Shown one piece after another: positions 1 to 11,436 of a stretch of 64,000 bases of DNA. The notes under the pieces are model-generated. The model had not been told where the DNA came from and searched no databases. It worked only from the letters and a program-made list of their open reading frames with translations. Location of the stretch: assembly GCA_030141605.1 (NCBI GenBank), contig JAQGDQ010000815.1:28682-92681 (forward strand), read 5' to 3'. Each line of letters opens with the position of its first letter. Within the stretch, counting starts at the first letter, position 1. The translations under genes were made by a program, and so were the position numbers. This stretch comes from Tubiluchus corallicola (Eukaryota > Priapulida > Priapulimorpha > Priapulimorphida > Tubiluchidae).

Positions 1-531
1 CTATCCCTAATCTTACTATTTTTTCCATTCCATCATGTCTAGTAACCCTAACCATTCTTTCATTCACTCATCCTCTCCTCTTTTCCTTCTTCCTGTTCCT
101 AATCTTACTATTTTTCCATTCCATCATGTCTACTAACCCTAACCATTCTTTCATTCACTCATTCTCTCCTCCCTTCCTTCTTCCTATCCCTAATCTTGCT
201 ATTTTTTCCATTCCATCATGTCTACCAACCCTAACCATTCTTTCATTCACTCATCCTCTCCTCTTTTCCTTCTTCCTGTTCCTAATCTTACTATTTTTCC
301 ATTCCATCATGTTTACTAACCCTAACCATTCTTTCATTCACTCATCCTCCCCTCCCTTCCTTCTTCCTATCCCTAATCTTGCTATTTTTTCCATTCCATC
401 ATGTCTACCAACCCTAACCATTCTTTCATTCACTCATCCTCCCCTCCCTTCCTTCTTCCACTCCCTAATCTTACTATTTTTTCCATTCCATCATGTCTAG
501 TAACCCTAACCATTCTTTCATTCACTCATTT
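1..531. repeat. 91-bp minisatellite, about six units
   Basis: Tandem units recur every ~91 bp (the ATGTCTA/ATGTTTA marker sits near 34, 126, 217, 307, 399 and 491). Pyrimidine-rich; it runs off the left edge. The units lack stop codons in one frame, which creates a spurious Pro/Ser/Phe-rich open frame. Confidence 0.95.
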
Positions 532-720
532 GTGCTACCTTAACAAGCCAAGCTTTCAAGGTGTCATACAGCAACTCTTTTATTTGGTTAAATTGACTTC
601 ATCAACGTTTTTTTACCTATACTGTTTCTTTTTGTTTCAATAATATTGTATGTTGATGTATTGTACATGTATTGCTGGAGTGAAATAAATTGATTGACTG
701 AAAGACTGAATTATCCACAG
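532..720 (+). other. Possible retroelement 3' tail
   Basis: Sequence with AATAAA near 684 followed by short GACTGA repeats, as seen at the 3' ends of some non-LTR elements. No coding remnant is seen. Confidence 0.25.
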
Positions 721-849
721 TCTCTGTGAAATGAAGACTTCCGCAGGATGTGGGTAATGTAAACTTCTAGCTAGCAAGTAATTCTCTGTTTAAATAACTC
801 ATTGCGGAATTGATATTTCAACATTGGAAAGTGACTGTGTGACGTTATG

Positions 850-1160
850 CTTAATTAGGACACGCCGTCTCATCTGTTATAAATTTTCCTTTCGTTTTGA
901 AACAGTCAGCTGACGGCTCCCACCCACCCGATCAATGCGCTGACTGTGCGGAACTCGCGGCCGGTAAAATTCCGTGACGTCATGCCATGCGCAAAGGTAG
1001 TTTTCCATTCTGAAGGCATGGCAACAGGAGGCTGAGGATTTCGGGGGGAAATTTTATCTCTGCGCTCAGCTGCTGAGGCTGAGGCTAAAGCCGGGTTTTA
1101 TCGCGTGGGCACAGATTTCGTTCAATTTTCGATAACAAACGATTGGCTTCGTTAAATATT
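850..1160. promoter_or_regulatory. GC-richer island with a perfect CRE
   Basis: Locally GC- and CpG-richer than its neighbours, with TGACGTCA at 975-982. It could be a promoter, perhaps of the PDK gene 4 kb downstream, but no PDK-like first exon was found in it. Confidence 0.3.
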
Positions 1161-1347
1161 TAGATTTTTCTTCACACGTTTTTCTCAAATGCGAAGTGGA
1201 TATTTTTAAGCGTCTCTGTCACAAACGGCCACGTTTGGTTTGCAACGTTCGTCGAAGGTTTGCTAAATAAAACCAAATCGGTTGGAAAAAGTCTGATTCG
1301 TTTTCTGATTCGATAATAATATGTTTTCAAAGTTATGTGTTTTTGTT

Positions 1348-2014
1348 TAAGGGACAAGAAAGGGGGCACCTGAAGTAGCTTTGAGAAAAATCGCTTTAAA
1401 AAATTATATGACTTTACAGCAATTTTATGCACATATCGTATTCGCTTCGAAAAGAATACCCGTTTGTTTTCATTTTAAATCTCCAGCAATACTGTTCCTA
1501 CGGCGCCATTACGTGACGTCACTTCGTCACGTAAATCACGGGAAGAAAAGGAAATGTTAAATTATGACCCAAAAAACTTTCTGTGCAAGTCTATATTACT
1601 TAGCATTTCACTTACCTGCTGCAAAGACTTATGTAACTAAGAAATAATAATTTAAAATTTTTGTGCAAATTGGTAAAATGTCGCTGACTCAACCGCCAGG
1701 GTGCGCCACTCACTAGCCAAAAATGTATTTTTAATCTTATTGACAAGATACAGTAATTTAAAATTTTACTTAATTAGCAACATGTATGCTACGAATGCTC
1801 TGATTATTTTTTAAAGCTTGTTATCTAAACTCTTCCAAATGACTTACCTTCAAAATGGCTACGCCCAACGGTCTTGACGAGAGTTTAAGTTACAGCGTTT
1901 TATAAGGCGTTGCTACTAATGCAACCACTGTATGCAATAAGACAGTATGTAAACGATATAAAATTTCAAAACGAATTTTTAAGCTTAATTTAGGAAGAGA
2001 ATTTTCTTGTCCTT
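1348..2014 (+). mobile_element. Dispersed ~670-bp inverted-repeat element, copy 1
   Basis: Ends carry the inverted motif GGGACAAGAAA / TTTTCTTGTCC. An internal palindrome around TGACGTCAC is shared by all copies. Other copies: 5424-6116, 7811-8499 (plus), 9905-10396 and a partial 7541-7692 (minus), 23005-23300 (minus), with a fragment near 3560-3650. No coding capacity. Confidence 0.75.
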
Positions 2015-3490
2015 CGACTTGAAGCTCTTGGAGAAAAGTACTCGGCGAGGTATTTACATTACGTACAAAAAGCTTGTGTAAACATTAGTTTAAGAATATT
2101 TTTATTGAATAAGAAACATTGCAATATTGCTTGAACAGAAAGATGTTGAACAGAATGTGTAAATATTGCCTGTACAACGAAGAGAAATACTAAAAAATAC
2201 TTTGTCAACAAAGCCAGTATTTTTTTGGCTCTGGCGTACGTGCAAAATTTCGGTTCTACCTACCTATTTCATTGGTTCCATTAATTTATTTTATTAGGAC
2301 CAGCTGTTAAAGCCGTAAATAAACTTCCATGCGCCAGTACACCTCGCTGCTAACTACGAAAATGAAATTTTATGCATTTGATGATAGCAATAAAGCCATT
2401 TAACAACTGCTAAAGAATTAACATGTGTGTGCGAGGCTGCCTTGCTAAGACTTCTGTTGAGATTGTAACTGTGTCGCTTGTTGTACCGAGTACGCGATTG
2501 TAGTATGATGTAACCCATTTAATTGTCAGTTTACTACACTATGGTACTGAATTAGTCTATGCTGCCATCTACAGTCGTTGTTTTACTCTAATTATACAAA
2601 GTCTGTCAGAGATTGATTTTTGTTTCTAAATATTCTAAATATTATTTCCTTTTGCTTTGATAGATGTTCATTAATCAGAGTAATTAGATTGTTAATTTCA
2701 TGCTTTAATTCTGGTTCTAACTCTCTTATTCAAGTTTAAATAGAGGAAAAATTGTAACATTATAACACAGCTTTCTGTAAACCAATAATCTTTATTCTGC
2801 TATCAAAGAAGCCAAGTAGACTTTGATTTTGGTTTAACTAGTAGAGTTAGGTGACCTTTCCATTTATGGCCTGTATGCATGAATGTGATGTACCTTCAAA
2901 TAGGAACTTGTATGTCTGGTCATGTGATTACAGCTTTATTCTCTCAGACATGCAAGTTTCAGTTGATCTAGAGACAACATTGAGAAAGGATGCAAATTTT
3001 CTACTGTTAAATATCGTATTGCTAACTTTATGACTGTTTGTTCAATATTATGGTCTGTGAACATTGTGTACGTTTTACAATAAAATGATTGCAAATTTCT
3101 GCAAACTGTGTTCATTGTAAAAACCTGCTTGTCTAGTTAATGATACCTTAATTGATCATAATCTCATCACTACTTGGTAAAAATAACTTTTTTTCTCCAA
3201 TCTTTTTACAACTTTTCCTACTTAGGAGGTTTGATGAGATGCTAACATGGGTAAATTTTCAGCAAGATTAAGCTTTGGGAACACGAGTTTCCACTCATCT
3301 TAAGATTTCGGAATGATGCTCATTTGTGTAGTAATTTGACAAACTTTAAAAAAACTGATACATGCACTCCACTGAGCTAGCAATTTTCTCTGGTAGTTTG
3401 CAATGATTAATAGTTATCGTACAAAGAACTGTGACAGTTTTGCATGATAGGAAGTTGTATCTGCAAAATTTAAAAATGTGTGTATTTTAT
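2015..3490. other. Unannotated AT-rich flank
   Basis: No exon-like open frame, RNA gene or tandem repeat recognised. Confidence 0.4.
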
Positions 3491-3491
3491 C

Positions 3492-3517
3492 CATATATAT
3501 ATATATATATATATATC
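3492..3517. repeat. (TA)n microsatellite
   Basis: About 12 TA dinucleotides. Confidence 0.95.
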
Positions 3518-3705
3518 CATGTATTTTATCCCTAAGCTAAAAATAATAGTTTAAAGTATTCATGCCAATAGGTAAATGTCACCGACTCAACTCCAGGGTG
3601 CGCCTGGAGATACAGTAATTTAAGATTTTACTTAATTAGCAACATGCCATATGTTAACTAATGCTTTTAAAATTACGCCTATATGCATTTTTCAAAAAGC
3701 TGCCG

Positions 3706-4090
3706 CATTGAAATGTAAGCCCCTGTGTTCTAAAAACAGTAACACTACCTTGCATTGTTTGTTTGGCATTGTGATTTCTTTATAATATCACTTGAAAATG
3801 TTCACATACATATAGACATACACGTATGCATATATACATACATATATACATGTATATATGTATGTATATATGCATACGTGTATGTATATATGTATGTGAA
3901 CATTTTCAAGTGATATTATAAAGAAATCACAATGCCAAACAAACAATACACGTATGCATATATATGCACGTATATATATATATGTATGTGAACATTTTCA
4001 ACTGATATTATAAAGAAATCACGATGTCAAATAAACAATGCAAGGTAGTGTTATAGTTTTTTAGAACAAATAGGGGCTTACATTTCAATG
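3706..4090. mobile_element. Fold-back element with ~110-bp terminal inverted repeats
   Basis: The left arm starts CATTGAAATGTAAG at 3706; the right arm ends CTTACATTTCAATG at 4090. The arms share the sequence around TGATTTCTTTATAATATCA. The centre (3800-3985) is a TACA/TATG-rich palindrome, and an extra copy of part of the right arm lies at 3885-3945. Confidence 0.85.
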
Positions 4091-4101
4091 TCTATATATA
4101 C

Positions 4102-4105
<4 letters not shown>

Positions 4106-4136
<31 letters not shown>

Positions 4137-4172
4137 CGTGCGTGTGTGTGTGCGTGCGTGCGTGTGCGTGTG
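4106..4172. repeat. (GT)n/(GCGT)n microsatellite
   Basis: Run of TG with interspersed CGTG units. Confidence 0.95.
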
Positions 4173-4174
4173 TA

Positions 4175-4925
4175 TCATTTATTCGTACTTGTGGTACGAA
4201 TCAACGAGCAAAATAGCATTAATTAATTAACTCATACTCCCTCGTATTCCCAGCTAATTACGTAAACTGCTCTTTTATCAATAATTTTCTTAATACATTA
4301 TTATTAACACACATGTATTATACCGAATACCACTTACATATTTACTAATCTTACTTCCAAGTTCGGATGTATTCATTTTTGACATAACTTGTAAAGTTTT
4401 TACGCTGCTGTGACTTAAATTTAGCCAAATTGCCCTGCAGTCAGAGGGATTTTGTAACGTAAACAAAATGTAAAAAAATTTATTCATTTATTTTGCTAAA
4501 ATTGCTTTACAAGTGTTATGTATGTAAACATAAGCTCTCGTAATTTTGAGTACCTAGTTTTCTGTTTTAGTAAACATAGTACGTACAGTTGTAATACTAA
4601 TTATTATAATTCTCTGGTATTTGTTACATTTAAACTGTGTTTCATTGCTATTAAGAATTGCTGTTATATTCTGAATTTAAGACCAGTTTTTGTTTGTGAA
4701 GATTTGAATGTTCTGTAAAGAGATGCTAGCAGTTGTACGAAATGCACTGTATCAGCACAAGGTGGTTCATTCCTCACTATGGGCGTTTTCTTTCGCCGTG
4801 CTGATTCTGCCTGTTTACCTCGTTGAGGGAGGACATATTACTTTTCAGAATGTTTATGTTCTAGTGCCGGTACACTCACCCGTATAGATTTTTGATAACT
4901 AATCACACAATTTTTCTTTTTCTAG
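4175..4925. other. Sequence upstream of first visible PDK exon
   Basis: AT-rich; no exon recognised. Interpreted as PDK intron 1. Confidence 0.5.
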
Positions 4926-5064
4926 GTCAGAATGCTTGTGAGAAGAGGTCGTACCTCTTCTTGCGGAAAGAGCTACCCGTACGGCTTGCTAACATCATGA
5001 AGGAGTTCAACTTGTTGCCTGCGTATGTGTTACGAATGCCCTCCGTGGAAACAGTGCGCAGCTG
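4926..5064 (+). CDS. PDK: PDK exon (first visible)
   Basis: Acceptor is a pyrimidine tract ending in TAG, donor GTACGT. It starts with two bases completing a split codon (probably Gly of FGQNACEK) and ends two bases into the Trp codon of the SWY motif. It encodes the start of the regulatory helical bundle. Confidence 0.95.
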
Positions 5065-8000
5065 GTACGTCAAAATTACTCATTTTGCTGTTGAGTCATG
5101 TCGCCGAGTAGATAAGTGACTCAGTCATGTTACTGAGTAGCTTGTATTGTTTGTGTATTTGTTTTACCGGGCTTGGATATACTGTGTTAAGAGTACATCG
5201 AACGTATGTACGAATGTACCCGGAGTCACATGACTTTCTGGGGCCCCTAGACTAATGAAATTATGTACACCCCTCTCACACAGAGTCACCCTCTGACTCG
5301 CCTCCACCCGTCTTGAATATTTTTTAATCTCGACATTTTCATAGCTTGAAGTAAACTAAAATAGCTTACTAAAATTACTAAAAAAACTAAAATAGCTATG
5401 TTTTGTTTTTTGATAAAAACATCCTTTAAAGGACAAGAAAAGACGTACCAGAAGTAGGTTTCAGAAAAATCGCCTTAAAAAATTGTATGACTTTATAGCA
5501 ATTTTTATGCGCATGTCATACTCGCATTGAAACAAATTTTCGTTTGTTTCCATTTTAAATCTCCCGCGCTACTGTTCCGAAATCGCCATTACATGACGTC
5601 ACTACGCAAACGTAAATCCGGGGAAGAAAAGGCAATGTTAAATTATGTCCCAGAAAACTTTCCGTGCAATTCTATATTACTTAGCATTTCGCTTACCTGC
5701 TTGAGAAACTTATGTAACTAGAAAAGAAAATTTTTAATTATTTAAAATATTTTCACCAATTGGTAAAATGTTGCTGTTTCACCCTCCAGGGTGCACCACC
5801 CACTAACCAAAAACGTATTTTTAATCTTATTCACAAGATACAGTAATTTAAAATTTTACTTGCTTAGTGACGTACATTACGAATGTTCTGATTATTTTTT
5901 CAAACTTTACACAGTGTTATCTAAACTTGTTTTAAATGACCTGTCGTCAAAATGGCTGCGTCTAACGGTCATCGCGGGAGTTTAAATTTACATGTTTTAT
6001 ACAGCGTGACTGCTGATTGAAGTCCTGTATGTAAAAAGGCAGTATGTAAGTGGTATAAAATTTCAAGACGAATTTTTTAAGCTTTACGTTGATGAAGGGT
6101 TTTCTTGTGCTTTAAGAAATACCACTATTTTACTATTTACAGCAAACTAAACACACATTTCAACAGTGTAGTGAAAAAACAGATTTTTGTGCCAAATGTT
6201 ACGAAAGCTCTCGGGCCCCAAAACTTGAGTTTGAATCCTATACAAGCCTTTGGGATAATTGGACCCTGGATATGCTGCATGCTTTCCAGAAATAATGCAG
6301 CTGCTAAATTTTGGTTTATTGAAAATCTTAGTTGATAGGGAAATAATAGAGTAATCTCGAATCTTGCTGTCAGTGAGTTCGGAAGTACGGTTTCAGTTAC
6401 TGTATCTTGTTTCAAACGAAAATTGCTATTTGTTTTACAAAGACGTTTTCGTTTCTTATTCGCGCGTTTTTAGATCTTAAACAAATCGAAAACGATGTTT
6501 CATCTGACAGTTTTCTCAATATCCTGTTCGTTTTCGTTTCTTTGTTAGCCGGAAACATGCTGCTGCACGTTTTGCATTTTGAAACTGTTGCGTGTAAAAA
6601 AAACTAGTCTGCGTTGAATGAGTTGTACACGTGTTTTAATTTGAATTTATTGTGAATAAGTTGAGCAGATGCAGGGCCTATTTCAGCCTAGGCGAGGCCC
6701 GGGGAAGTGGGGCGTGTGAGGCCCCATCGGGTTGGTTAGCGGCGAAGCGCCGGCGGCGGGTGCCACCATGGTTGGCGCCCAGAAAATTTTTGAACTGCTA
6801 GAACGCCGGAGAAGCATTTTCCAAGAGAAAATATGGAGTTATACAGTTGTTAAAGGAAAGAACATTTGAAAGAAAAACTGTTTTATTCTCAAGATCAGCT
6901 CTTAATACTTGTCAATACTGGCAAACGGCGCGCGTGCGGCAAGAGAAAGAGAGGGAGAGAGGAGGCAGTGTGTTCGTATAAAGCAAAAAAATGTTACCTT
7001 GGCGCGAGGCCCCCCAGGAGGGTGAGGCCCCGGGGATGTATCCCCACTTCACCCCCTTGAAATGGGCCCTGAGCAGATGCACAATTCACCTATGCTGCAG
7101 TTACGCCCCGTATAGCCAGCATCGCAGATGCAGGTGTAGTTATTAATTTCAACCTGGCAGCTACCATTAACACAAGGGTTAGTAAAACAATCGCCAGGAT
7201 CTATAAGAAAATAAAAAGTAACCTTTACTGCTTGTCATACTAAAACTACATTTACTGCTGCATCGGTACTGCATCTAGAATTTCTTTGGAATAGATTGAC
7301 TAGATGCATCAATTTACCTATCTCACAGTTGCGTCCTGTGTAGCCAGGAATTGCATAAGCAAGTGTAGTTATTAACTTCATCTTGGCAGTAACCATTAAC
7401 ACAAGGTGGGGGGTTCAGGTAAGCAATCATCAATATCTGTGGCACAAAATTATGAAGGTAAAACAAAAATAATAATTAGCTGTTAGGCCAAAACAGCATT
7501 TACTTTCAATCTATATTTGAATTAAGTCATTTGAAATAAGTTTAGATAACATTCTGTAAAGTTTGAAAAAAAATTATCAGAGCATTCGTAACGCACATGC
7601 AACTAACTAAGTGAAATTTTAAATTACTGTATCTTGTCAATAAGATTAAAAATACGTTTTCGATTAGTGAGTCGCTCACCCTGGAGGGTGAGCCTCCACC
7701 CGTCTTGAATATTTTTTAAATCTCGACATTTTCATAGCTTGAAGTAAACTAAAATAGCTTACTAAAATTACTAAAAAACTGAAATAGCTATGTTTTGTTT
7801 TTCGATAAAAACGTCCTTTAAAGGACAAGAAAAGGGGCACCTGAAGTAGGTTTCAGAAAAATCGCCTTAAAAATTTGTTACTTTATAGCAATTTTATGCG
7901 TATGTCATACTCGCATTGAAAGAAATTTTCGTTTGTTTTCATTATAAATCTCTCGCAATACTTTTCCGACCGCGCCATTACATGACGTCACTACGCAAAC

Positions 8001-11000
8001 GTAAATCAGGAGAAGAAAAGGAAATGTTAAATTATGTCCCAGAAAACTTTCCGTGCAAATCTATATTACTTAGCATTTCGCTTACCTGCTAGAGAGAGTT
8101 ATGTAACTAGCAAAGAAAATTTTTAATTATTTAAAATATTTTCACCAATTGGTAAAATGTTGCTGTTTCACCCTCCAGGGTGCACCACCCACTAACCAAA
8201 CACGTATTTGTAATCTTATTCACAAGATACAGTAATTAAAAATTTTGCTCGCTTAGTGACGTGCATTTTTCTGATTATTTTTTCAGACTTTACACAATGT
8301 TATCTAAACTTGTTTTAAATGACCTGTCATCAAAATGGCTGCGTCTAACGGTCATCGCGGGAGTTTAAATTTACATGTTTTATACAGCGTGACTGCTGAT
8401 TGAAGTCCTGTATGTAAAAAGGCAGTATGTAAGTGGTATAAAATTTCAAGACGAATTTTTTAAGCTTTACGTTGATGAAGGGTTTTCTTGTGCTTTAAGA
8501 AATACCACTATTTTACTATTTACAGCAAACTAAACACACATTTCAACTGTGTGGTGAAAAAACAGATTTTTGTGCCAAATGTTACGAAAGCTCTCGGGCC
8601 CCAAAACTTGAGTTTGAATCCTATACAAGCCTTTGGGATAATTGGACCCTGGATATACTGCATGCTTTCCTGAAATATTGCAGCTGTTCAATTTTGGTTT
8701 ATTGAAAATCTTAGTTGATAGGGAAATAATAGAGTAATCTCGAATCTTGCTGTCAGTGAGTTCGGAAGTACGGTTTCACTTACTGTATCTTGTTTCAAAC
8801 GAAAATTGCTATTTGTTTTACAAAGGCGTTTTCGTTTCCTTATTCACGCGTTTTTAGATGTTAAACAAATTGAAAACGATGTTTCATCTGACAGTTTTCT
8901 CAATATCCTGTTCGTTTTCGTTTCTTTGTTAGCCGGAAACATGCTGCTGTACATTTTGCATTTTGAAACTGTTGCGTGTAAAAAAACTAGTCTGCGTTGA
9001 ATGAGTTGTACACGTGTTTTAATTAGAATTTATTGTGAATAAGTTGAGCAGATGCAGGGCCTATTTCAGCCTAGGCGAGGCCCGGGGAAGTGGGGCGTGT
9101 GAGGCCCCATCGGGTTGGTTAGCGGCGAAGCGCCGGGGGCGGGTGCCACCATGGTTGGCGCCCAGAAAATTTTTGAACTGCTAGAACGCCGGAGAAGCAT
9201 TTTCCAAGAGAAAATATGGAGTTATACAGTTGTTAAAGGAAAGAACATTTGAAAGAAAAACTGTTTTATTCTCAAGATCAGCCCTTAATACTTGTCAATA
9301 CTGGCAAACGGCGCGCGTGCGGCAAGAGAAAGAGAGGGAGAGAGGAGGCAGTGTGTTCGTATAAAGCAAAAAAATGTTACCTTGGCGCGAGGCCCCCCAG
9401 GAGGGTGAGGCCCCGGGGATGTATCCCCACTTCACCCCCTTGAAATAGGCCCTGAGCAGATGCACAATTCACCTATGCTGCAGTTACGCCCCGTATAGCC
9501 AGCATCACAGATGCAGGTGTAGTTATTAATTTCAACCTGGCAGCTACCATTAACACAAGGGTTAGTAAAACAATCGCCAGGATCTATAAGAAAATAAAAA
9601 GTAACCTTTACTGCTTGTCATACTAAAACTACATTTACTGCTGCATCGGTACTGCATCTAGAATTTCTTTGGAATAGATTGACTAGATGCATCAATTTAC
9701 CTATCTCACAGTTGCGTCCTGTGTAGCCAGGAATTACATATGCAAGTGTAGTTATTAACTTCATCTTGGCAGTAACCATTAACACAAGGTGGGGGGTTCA
9801 GGTAAGCAATCATCAATATCTGTGGCACAAAATTATGAAGGTAAAACAAAAATAATAATTAGCTGTTAGGCCAAAACAGCATTTACTTTCAATCTATATT
9901 TGAAATAAGTTTAGATAACATTCTGTAAAGTTTGAAAAAAACAATCAGAGCATGCGTAACGCACATGCAACTAACTAAGTGAAATTTAAAATTACTGTAC
10001 CTTGTCAATAAGATTAAAAATACGTTTTCGGTTAGTGAGTGCACACCCTGGAGGGTGAGTCAGCGACATTTTACCAATTGGTGAAAGCATTTTAAATCAT
10101 TAATAGTTTTTACATAAGTCTTTCAAGCAGGTAAGCGAAATGCTAGGCAACATAACTTTGCATGGAAAGTTTTTTTGGGACATAATTTAACATTTCAGTT
10201 TCTTCCCCTGATTTACGTTGTGCTTATATGACGTCATGTAATGGCGCCGTACTGCAGAAGATTTAAAATAAAAACAAACAGAAAATTCCTTCAGCACGAG
10301 TACGACAAACGCATAAAGTTGCTATAAAGTAGTATAATCTTTTAAGGCGATTTTTCCGAAACCTACTTCAGGTATCCCATTTCTTGTCCTTCAAAACTGA
10401 ATGATTATTGATTACAATTACGTAAGGAAGTATACAGTAAACTGTCATCGTTGCTATCGTTACACAAACTACTTCCGATACGCTCCACTTCAAATAGAAC
10501 AGCACGACAATATCGATTTAAACAAGTGAACGTCTTGAATCACAGATTCTGTACTAGTATGGCTGCTGTGCAGTTCATTAAGTGAGATCTAAATTTTTCA
10601 TGAGTTAAATGGAGTTTGTCGTTTATTAACTGCGTGACAAACATTTTTCAAAACTATCTGCAGGAATTGACGAGTTTACTTGTTAGCTACCATTTACTTT
10701 AGTCTTTAAATTTTCAGATTATTTCCATTACTTTTTTTTCTTTCACTGTATGGGACAATCTAACAAGCCCTGCTTTTTGATTGCCCGCAACACATTAACA
10801 TTGATATATAGGTAAACAGTGTGTGAGGCTTTTCTTGTGCAGAAACAATAAAAGCTTATTTGTATTGTGTTCATTGTAGGCCCTTTCACTAGATTTTGTA
10901 CATGAAATTATTGTAAATGTGTAATGTGAAATAAATGGTTTATGACTATGGCCATTTCAAATACGAACTTTCTTTGTTACATTTATTTTCACTGCGCCAT

Positions 11001-11404
11001 TTCTTACAGTAACGTCTTCATTGATGAGTGAATAAATTTTAACTAAACCCGTTTATAATGTGTGTTTCAAAAATATAACCTCTGACAGTTTTATGACCCT
11101 GGTTGCAAATATGTAGCAGGTGCTGTATTAAATAACTGCCGCGGCCTTGACATATGCACAGCTTTGAATTCTCGCTGAAGTGAAAGTGTTAACTATTTAC
11201 GTTTTAGCTGGGGCAGGGTGACCCGTGTTATGTAAAGTGCTGCGCATGCGTACTGCGCGATTTTTCAACAGGTCGATTAAACGGTTAAATCAATTTTGGT
11301 GGTTGAATTGAAGTAAGTCATGCGCGGTAGTGACGTAGCTAATGGGGGGGAGCAAGCGGAACAACCGCTCCCCCAAGCAGATTTTTCACATTTGGCCCTT
11401 TCAA

Positions 11405-11436
<32 letters not shown>

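Larger units (their letters stand above)
5301..10059. repeat. 2.4-kb tandem duplication in a PDK intron
   Basis: Unit 1 (5301-7692) and unit 2 (7693-10059) are almost identical over their length, with an offset of 2392 bp at the start and 2383 bp through most of the unit. Each unit holds one inverted-repeat element copy, a 400-bp hAT-type MITE and two antisense EGF-like exon relics. The right boundary of both units lies inside a minus-strand copy of the dispersed element; in unit 2 that copy continues to about 10396. Confidence 0.95.

Noticed and set aside
126-643. Pro/Phe/Ser-rich frames
   Set aside because: Stopless 91-bp minisatellite; no gene features.
960-1160. Candidate first exon of PDK in the GC-rich island
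   Set aside because: Short frames there stop quickly and none resembles the PDK N-terminus.
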